Origin: Bacteroidia bacterium
GTDB lineage: Bacteria > Bacteroidota > Bacteroidia > B-17B0 > Aurantibacillaceae
Direction: 5' to 3'
Assembly (NCBI GenBank): GCA_020846335.1
Contig: JADLED010000256.1
Coordinates: forward strand, 37,472 to 101,471
Length of the DNA stretch: 64,000 nt
Below, piece by piece: positions 58,683-64,000 of this stretch; positions within the stretch are counted from its first letter, which is position 1; every line of letters starts with the position of its first letter. A model generated the notes under the pieces. The model was not told where the DNA came from, did not search any database, and was given only the letters and a program-made list of their open reading frames with translations. Made by a program: the position numbers and the translations under genes.

Positions 58683-58688
58683 CCACTT

Positions 58689-59135
58689 TTATTCCGGTTT
58701 AATCTGCAGTTCCTGTTTTGGCACAAGCGAATCGCGCAACACTTCAAGTTTCACACGGGTTAGGCCCTGCAATACAAAATTAAGTTGTTTGGCACCGCGC
58801 TTTGTTAAATCAATGCTTCGTTTTGAATTTTTAGGAAGGCGGTCGTTTATTTTTACAACAATAACACTGTCGTTTTTTAGATTGGTGACTCTAACACGGG
58901 TTCCAAATTTCAGCGTTTTGTGTGCGGCTGTTAAACTGTCGTGTCTGAAAATTTCACCGTTACTGCATTTGCGGCCTTCAAAGGCTCTGGCATAAAAGCT
59001 GGCAATGCCGGTGTCGGGTTTTAGGGCAATGGTAATGATGGTATCGGGTTTAAGGGTGCTTGTACCACTGGTGTCGGTTTGCGATGTGGCGCCAATGTAA
59101 AGCCAGATAAATAATATGGTGAGTATAAATCGCAG
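58689..59135 (-). CDS. RlpA-like double-psi beta-barrel protein (not in ORF track; no ATG start)
   Basis: Minus translation: ...TGIASFYARAFEGRKCSNGEIFRHDSLTAAHKTLKFGTRVRVTNLKNDSVIVVKINDRLPKNSKRSIDLTKRGAKQLNF...QELQIKPE*. Confidence 0.8.
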   Translation of the reverse strand: MRFILTILFIWLYIGATSQTDTSGTSTLKPDTIITIALKPDTGIASFYARAFEGRKCSNGEIFRHDSLTAAHKTLKFGTRVRVTNLKNDSVIVVKINDRLPKNSKRSIDLTKRGAKQLNFVLQGLTRVKLEVLRDSLVPKQELQIKPE

Positions 59136-59182
59136 AGGCTAAATATAAAAATTTTCTTTTAGTTTTATCTTTCACAAATTGC

Positions 59183-59830
59183 TTGCCTGAATTGAAATCA
59201 AAATCTGTTATACGACTTACATTAATTATCTGCCTTGTTTTTTTTAGCGGCCTGATGATTAATCTCAGCCTTCCGTATTTGTCCGGCAGAATTGATGTGG
59301 CGTTTTTGTTAACCAAACAGGGCATCATTCATATTAAGCATTGGCGCTATGCATTTTATTTGCATGTGTTTTTAAGCATTTTCACTCTGACTGCGGGTTT
59401 TACTCAGTTTTCGGGTTACGTTGTTCGTAAGTACAAAAAATTACACCGTGCACTTGGCTACTTGTATGTGTGCGATGTTTTGTTTTTGGCTGGCCCTTCG
59501 GCTTTAATTATGGGCTTTTACGCCAATGGCCATGGTCCGGCAAAACTAAGTTTTGTGTTGTTGGCTGTTTTGTGGATGCTGTTTACTTTTTTGGCTTTGC
59601 ACCAAGCCAGGCAAAAACAATTTACGCAACACCGCAACTGGATGATAAGAAGTTATGCCCTGACATTATCAGCAATCAGTTTAAGGCTACTGGCTTATTT
59701 TTTGCCAAAATTCTTTATAATGGATGGTGTAACGGAATACACGCTAATTGCCTGGCTCAGTTGGACAGTTAATCTGTTAATTGCCGAAATAATTATCTAT
59801 TTGAATGCTAAAAAGGATTTAATTTTTTGA
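59183..59830 (+). CDS. DUF2306-type membrane protein
   Basis: TM helices, KKLHRALGYLYVCDVLFLAGPSALIMGFYANG, QHRNWMIRSYALTLSAISLRL; start appears to be TTG. Confidence 0.75.
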   Translation: MPELKSKSVIRLTLIICLVFFSGLMINLSLPYLSGRIDVAFLLTKQGIIHIKHWRYAFYLHVFLSIFTLTAGFTQFSGYVVRKYKKLHRALGYLYVCDVLFLAGPSALIMGFYANGHGPAKLSFVLLAVLWMLFTFLALHQARQKQFTQHRNWMIRSYALTLSAISLRLLAYFLPKFFIMDGVTEYTLIAWLSWTVNLLIAEIIIYLNAKKDLIF

Positions 59831-60964
59831 GCTTGCCAGCTCCTCCTTGCTTTCGCGAATTACTTCGTTGTTAGTGTTCAGCACTAAAATTTCTTTACCT
59901 GTTTCGGTATTGGAAATAATTTTGTTGTTGGCGTAGCCTGCTTCGGCAGGATTTTTTTCCCATTCGGTTTTATAGCTTGTAACGTTAATTTTAAAATCGC
60001 TGCCAATGGCGCAACTCTTTCGTTCGAGGGGAGAACAAAAACAGGAAATGACTTCGTTTGAGATGGTTTTTCCTAAAGTATCGTAGGTGATTACGTATGT
60101 GGTCACCGGATTGAGTGTGTCGGCAATTACATCAAACATTTTGTAAAGTACGGCATGGCCATTTGTAATTTTAAATTTACCCAGCACCATGTAGGAGTTA
60201 CTTACATCCCGCGAAAATTCGGACTTTAACATGCCCGGAATAAATGAGGCATAATCGTAATCGAAAGAAATTTCATGATTATAGGCGGCCACCGAATCCA
60301 CTGGAATTTCAAATGGTAAATTTAAATCGGGAAGAAATTTGAGATAGGAGGCAAAAAGTTTCCGCGTGAATACTTCCTCATCGCCGAAGTTAGCCACTAC
60401 CAATGCCTGAAAACCCTGCTTGTCCTTTACAAAATCGAACATAGGTTCCTTCATTATTTTATCCTTATTTATAAATCCATAAAAAAACGCTTCGTTCAAA
60501 TTGGCAAGGCAGTTTGCAGTATCTTTTTTTGCAGCGGCAATTAAGGCAGAATTAAATGCAACTTCTTCTATTTGCCCTCCGGCATACAAGGCACTGTTAT
60601 TAGCGCTATCGGCCATTAAATAATTGTTGGATTTAAGATAGGCATCAAACAAAAACAAATAACTTTTGCTATCGGGGTAAAAATAAATGGCTTCTTTAAA
60701 ATACTCTACGCTGGTCTCAGGTTGATTTTTATTGGCCAGCAAATCCAATCCCAACATAAACATTTTTCTGCTTTCCGATTTTTGCATATTATCAGCCACC
60801 GTTAGCGCCTTTTCAATCGAATCACGATTAAAAAGATTATTGCTGTTTAAAACATAAGGCACCTTGTGTTTGGGCATTTCGGCCGATGTTTCGGGTTTGC
60901 TTCCTGAACATGCTGCCAGAAAAAATAGTGCCAAAAAGCAAAAAAATAACTGCTGTTTTTTCAT
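59819..60964 (-). CDS. Uncharacterised lipoprotein with TPR-like helices
   Basis: FFLAACSGSKPE lipobox; helical repeats. Confidence 0.55.
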   Translation of the reverse strand: MKKQQLFFCFLALFFLAACSGSKPETSAEMPKHKVPYVLNSNNLFNRDSIEKALTVADNMQKSESRKMFMLGLDLLANKNQPETSVEYFKEAIYFYPDSKSYLFLFDAYLKSNNYLMADSANNSALYAGGQIEEVAFNSALIAAAKKDTANCLANLNEAFFYGFINKDKIMKEPMFDFVKDKQGFQALVVANFGDEEVFTRKLFASYLKFLPDLNLPFEIPVDSVAAYNHEISFDYDYASFIPGMLKSEFSRDVSNSYMVLGKFKITNGHAVLYKMFDVIADTLNPVTTYVITYDTLGKTISNEVISCFCSPLERKSCAIGSDFKINVTSYKTEWEKNPAEAGYANNKIISNTETGKEILVLNTNNEVIRESKEELASSKN

Positions 60965-60975
60965 TCTGCTGTTGT

Positions 60976-61746
60976 TTAATTTTTAGCGGTTGAACTCCCA
61001 AACAATTTGTTTTTAATTTTTACTGCCGGGTTATAAATCCAGGCCAGAAATTGTTTAACCGGTTGATCCGATTTTACGTGCCAATCGGTGGTGCGGGGTT
61101 TTTCGATGTGATGTTGGTGAGGCATGTAAGCATACGCGGCAATAGAAGTACGGAAAACACCCTCCGGAAAATTAGTAATGTTGTAGCCATGCAAAGTGTA
61201 GTTGTTGGTAAGCTGAATTACAAGGCGGTTAAACGGCACCTCCACGTCCTTTTTTTCGCCGGTTCTTAAATCCTGCAAACACAGGTGGCCACCATATTCC
61301 GGTTTCCAGTTTTTGTTTAAGTAAAGCAACAGGTTTAATGAGCGGTACCAGTTTTTATTTATCGGGTGATAATTAAAATCGAGGTGCATGTCTAAAAAAC
61401 TTTTCTTTTTACCCTGATGGATGCCGCCACCATGAAACGCCTTATCCACAAACACATCCAGATTGGTAATGTGTTTTAAAAAATCTTCGAAATCTTTGGA
61501 TATTAAATCATTGTGTAACTCCTCAAACAAGGGTGAAATTTCCTTTATTTTGGATTTTTCAAACTTGTTGGCAGCAAAAACGTAATCGCGGCTTTTGGTG
61601 CTAATTTCCGGTATCTCGTTATACAAACGGTTAATTTTTTCTTCGTCGCAGATATTATCCAGCACAAGGTGCGGAAAGGGTTTGGCAAGTAAAAAATCCA
61701 ACCGGTATTTATCTCTGTTATTTTTTAGTTCTTCAAAAAGAATCAT
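60976..61746 (-). CDS. 2OG-Fe(II) oxygenase family protein
   Basis: FLDMHLDFNYHP (HxD) ... RSLNLLLYLNKNWKPEYGGHLCLQD ... FRTSIAAYAYMP. Confidence 0.8.
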   Translation of the reverse strand: MILFEELKNNRDKYRLDFLLAKPFPHLVLDNICDEEKINRLYNEIPEISTKSRDYVFAANKFEKSKIKEISPLFEELHNDLISKDFEDFLKHITNLDVFVDKAFHGGGIHQGKKKSFLDMHLDFNYHPINKNWYRSLNLLLYLNKNWKPEYGGHLCLQDLRTGEKKDVEVPFNRLVIQLTNNYTLHGYNITNFPEGVFRTSIAAYAYMPHQHHIEKPRTTDWHVKSDQPVKQFLAWIYNPAVKIKNKLFGSSTAKN

Positions 61747-62813
61747 AAATTCAAAACCTCTTTATAAGCCTGCAAAGTAACTTTTGCAGCAGCGTCCCAA
61801 GTAAAGTTATTAAAAATTTGTTTTTGTATAACATCATTCTTTGGTGCTTGCCATGCCTTATCCACCGCGGCTTTTATCGATTCGGGGCTACCGGGTTCGC
61901 AGTAATAAGCGTGTTCTCCAAAATATTCGCGCACATCGCCCCTGTTGCCAATTACCAAATTACAACCCATTGCTCCTGCTTCAAGATTACTCAGTCCTGT
62001 GGTTTCGAACCAACTGGCCAATACGTGAACGCGCGCCCTGTTGTAATAAGCAATTAAATCGTGTTGCGACATGACGTCAATAAATTGAATGTTGGGCCCC
62101 GCGGCCTCTTTGCAGGCCTTTACATATTTTTTTTGATTGGTTGAGGCTGCTCCGATAAACACCACTTTGTAATTGGTGTTACTTAAAGCCTTAATCACAT
62201 TCAGTTGATTTTTTCTGCCTTCCATTCGCGCCACACACAAAACAATGTCTCGTTCAATGCTGTTGTTGGGTTTAAACAAAAACGGATTAATGGCATTTGG
62301 CACCACTTTGTATTTTTGCTGCGTACCATAATCTGCTTTTAACCGTTGGTATTCGTTGTGCGAATTAGGTAAAAGCATAGCCGCGTTTCTCAAAATATAT
62401 TGAATGGATTTTCGATGCCCTTTTAAAAAAAAATCGACCGTGCTTACGTTTTCGTTCTTTAAAAGATATTTGGCCAGTGTTTTAAAATATTCAATGGAAT
62501 CGCGCGGCAACACTTTGCTTAATAAACCCAACAAATCGTTTCGGTGCAGCTTATCGAATTCGCGGTAATCCACATAAATGGTTGATACCACATAAGGCAA
62601 CTTGCTTTTTTTTACATGGCCTAAAATATCTTCAGGGTCAATAATATTAAAAAAATGTATGAGGTCGTATTTACGATAATCAATTCCCCGGTTAATTATC
62701 AGGTCGCCCTCCACACCAAGTCTGGTAAGCCCGCTGGCCGTTTCGTTTATTTGTATTGTGTCGCCACCTCTCACTTTATAAAGGTCAGGTCGCGCCAACA
62801 TTAGCACTTTCAT
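61743..62813 (-). CDS. Glycosyltransferase family 4
   Basis: VPNAINPFLFKP, CVARMEGRKNQLNVIKAL, ETTGLSNLEAGAMGCNLVIGNRGDVREYFG. Confidence 0.9.
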   Translation of the reverse strand: MKVLMLARPDLYKVRGGDTIQINETASGLTRLGVEGDLIINRGIDYRKYDLIHFFNIIDPEDILGHVKKSKLPYVVSTIYVDYREFDKLHRNDLLGLLSKVLPRDSIEYFKTLAKYLLKNENVSTVDFFLKGHRKSIQYILRNAAMLLPNSHNEYQRLKADYGTQQKYKVVPNAINPFLFKPNNSIERDIVLCVARMEGRKNQLNVIKALSNTNYKVVFIGAASTNQKKYVKACKEAAGPNIQFIDVMSQHDLIAYYNRARVHVLASWFETTGLSNLEAGAMGCNLVIGNRGDVREYFGEHAYYCEPGSPESIKAAVDKAWQAPKNDVIQKQIFNNFTWDAAAKVTLQAYKEVLNL

Positions 62814-62838
62814 AAAAAATTTAGATAATAAATGTACT

Positions 62839-62846
62839 TATTTTTG
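62839..62846 (+). promoter_or_regulatory. Possible -7 element TATTTTTG
   Basis: TAnnTTTG match upstream of 62939. Confidence 0.3.
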
Positions 62847-62938
62847 CCTGTGTAAAGTCTTTTATTACTTTTACTTGTAAGTTGATTTAGATTATCTTTT
62901 TCAATTTTTTATTTCACTAAAAATTAAATTTATCCGGT

Positions 62939-64000
62939 ATGAAAAAAATCTTCATTGTTCTAGCAGTTTTTTTTATGATTGTTGTAGGCCTTGTTGGATT
63001 ATTTTGGCAACCCGCCTGGTGGGCTTACCTTGTTGTAATACCTTTAACCGCGCTTGGCATCCGCGACATGGTTCAAAAAAAACAAACCTTAAAAAGAAAT
63101 TTTCCGGTAATTGGTCGCATGCGCTGGTGGGCCGAATGGATGCGACCCAAAGTGTATCAATACTTTGTTGAATCCGATACGGATGGTGCACCATACAATC
63201 GCCTAAGCAGAAATGTAATTTATCAGCGCGCTAAAAAAGTGACCGATAGCACACCATTTGGAACGCAACTCAACGTTTATGAAACCGGCTACGAGTGGCT
63301 CAACCATTCCATTAGCCCTTTGCCACTTGAACATGGCGAACACGACCCACGCATAACTGTTGGCGGGCCTGATTGCAAACAACCCGACTCGGCCAGTATT
63401 TTCAACGTGTCGGCCATGAGTTTTGGTTCGCTAAGTCAAAACGCCATCATGGCTTTAAATGGCGGCGCCAAACTGGGCAACTTTGCGCACAATACCGGCG
63501 AGGGCGGCTTAAGCCCTTATCACTTGCAACCGGGCGGCGATGTTATCTGGCAAATTGGTACCGGCTATTTTGGTTGCAGGCATCAGGACGGTACGTTTAA
63601 TTTTGACGCCTTTAAAGAGCGGGCCACTTTGCCCAACGTTAAAATGATTGAGATAAAACTTTCGCAAGGTGCTAAACCCGGCCATGGTGGCATTTTGCCG
63701 GCAGCAAAGGTTACCGACGAAATTGCAAAAATACGGTTGGTAGAAAAAGGAAAAGATGTGTTGTCTCCTTCTTATCACAAAGCATTTAGTACGCCGCTTG
63801 GATTATTGGAATTTGTAAAAAAATTACGCGAACTGAGTGGCGGCAAACCAATTGGCTTTAAATTATGTATTGGACAAAAATCGCAATTCATTGCCATTTG
63901 TAAAGCCATGGTTAAAACGGGTATTATGCCCGATTTTATTACGGTGGATGGTGGCGAGGGTGGAACAGGCGCTGCACCTATTGAATTTAGTAATTCGGTA
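62939..64000 (+). CDS. FMN-binding glutamate synthase-family protein, truncated by window edge
   Basis: ASIFNVSAMSFGSLSQNAIMALNGGAKLGNFAHNTGEGGLSPYH...IEIKLSQGAKPGHGGILPAAKVT...VDGGEGGTGAAPIEFSNSV; no stop before window end. Confidence 0.9.
   Translation, partial: MKKIFIVLAVFFMIVVGLVGLFWQPAWWAYLVVIPLTALGIRDMVQKKQTLKRNFPVIGRMRWWAEWMRPKVYQYFVESDTDGAPYNRLSRNVIYQRAKKVTDSTPFGTQLNVYETGYEWLNHSISPLPLEHGEHDPRITVGGPDCKQPDSASIFNVSAMSFGSLSQNAIMALNGGAKLGNFAHNTGEGGLSPYHLQPGGDVIWQIGTGYFGCRHQDGTFNFDAFKERATLPNVKMIEIKLSQGAKPGHGGILPAAKVTDEIAKIRLVEKGKDVLSPSYHKAFSTPLGLLEFVKKLRELSGGKPIGFKLCIGQKSQFIAICKAMVKTGIMPDFITVDGGEGGTGAAPIEFSNSV

Noticed and set aside
59050-59328. 92-aa minus ORF overlapping the RlpA-like and DUF2306 genes
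   Set aside because: Wrong frame relative to the RlpA-like domain and overlaps the divergent gene start.

Overview
The window comes from a Bacteroidota chromosome: T9SS C-terminal sorting tails, SusC/TPR-type outer-membrane genes, TAnnTTTG promoter-like motifs, and AT-rich intergenic regions. Most of it is housekeeping. Main blocks are an Mla-type ABC transporter, fabH-plsX-(histidine kinase)-rpmF-yceD, mdh, gatA, tatA, a complete nuoA-N operon (25.6-39.6 kb) with a trailing ferredoxin, a LytTR/LytS-like two-component pair, pdxJ, truB, metF and rlmB. Two loci stand out. (1) At 48.3-49.06 kb an intact minus-strand tRNA(CAT) sits among at least three broken partial copies of the same tRNA. These copies are interrupted by different GC-rich palindromes, and a compact GIY-YIG endonuclease ORF lies between the intact tRNA and a 3' tRNA remnant. 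This looks like a tRNA-associated GIY-YIG element. (2) A four-helix-bundle (23S-IVS/Avd-like) gene is inserted between nuoJ and nuoK and is bracketed by 12-nt inverted repeats (AATTTACAATTT/AAATTGTAAATT). The same motif recurs in other intergenic gaps of the nuo operon. Further observations include a Flavo-1-like structured intergenic element near 56.3 kb, an RlpA-like gene missing from the ORF track that has no ATG/GTG/TTG start, a phage-type S74 chaperone domain fused to a T9SS tail, and microORFs below the track cutoff. All calls come from reading the sequence; no database search was run.
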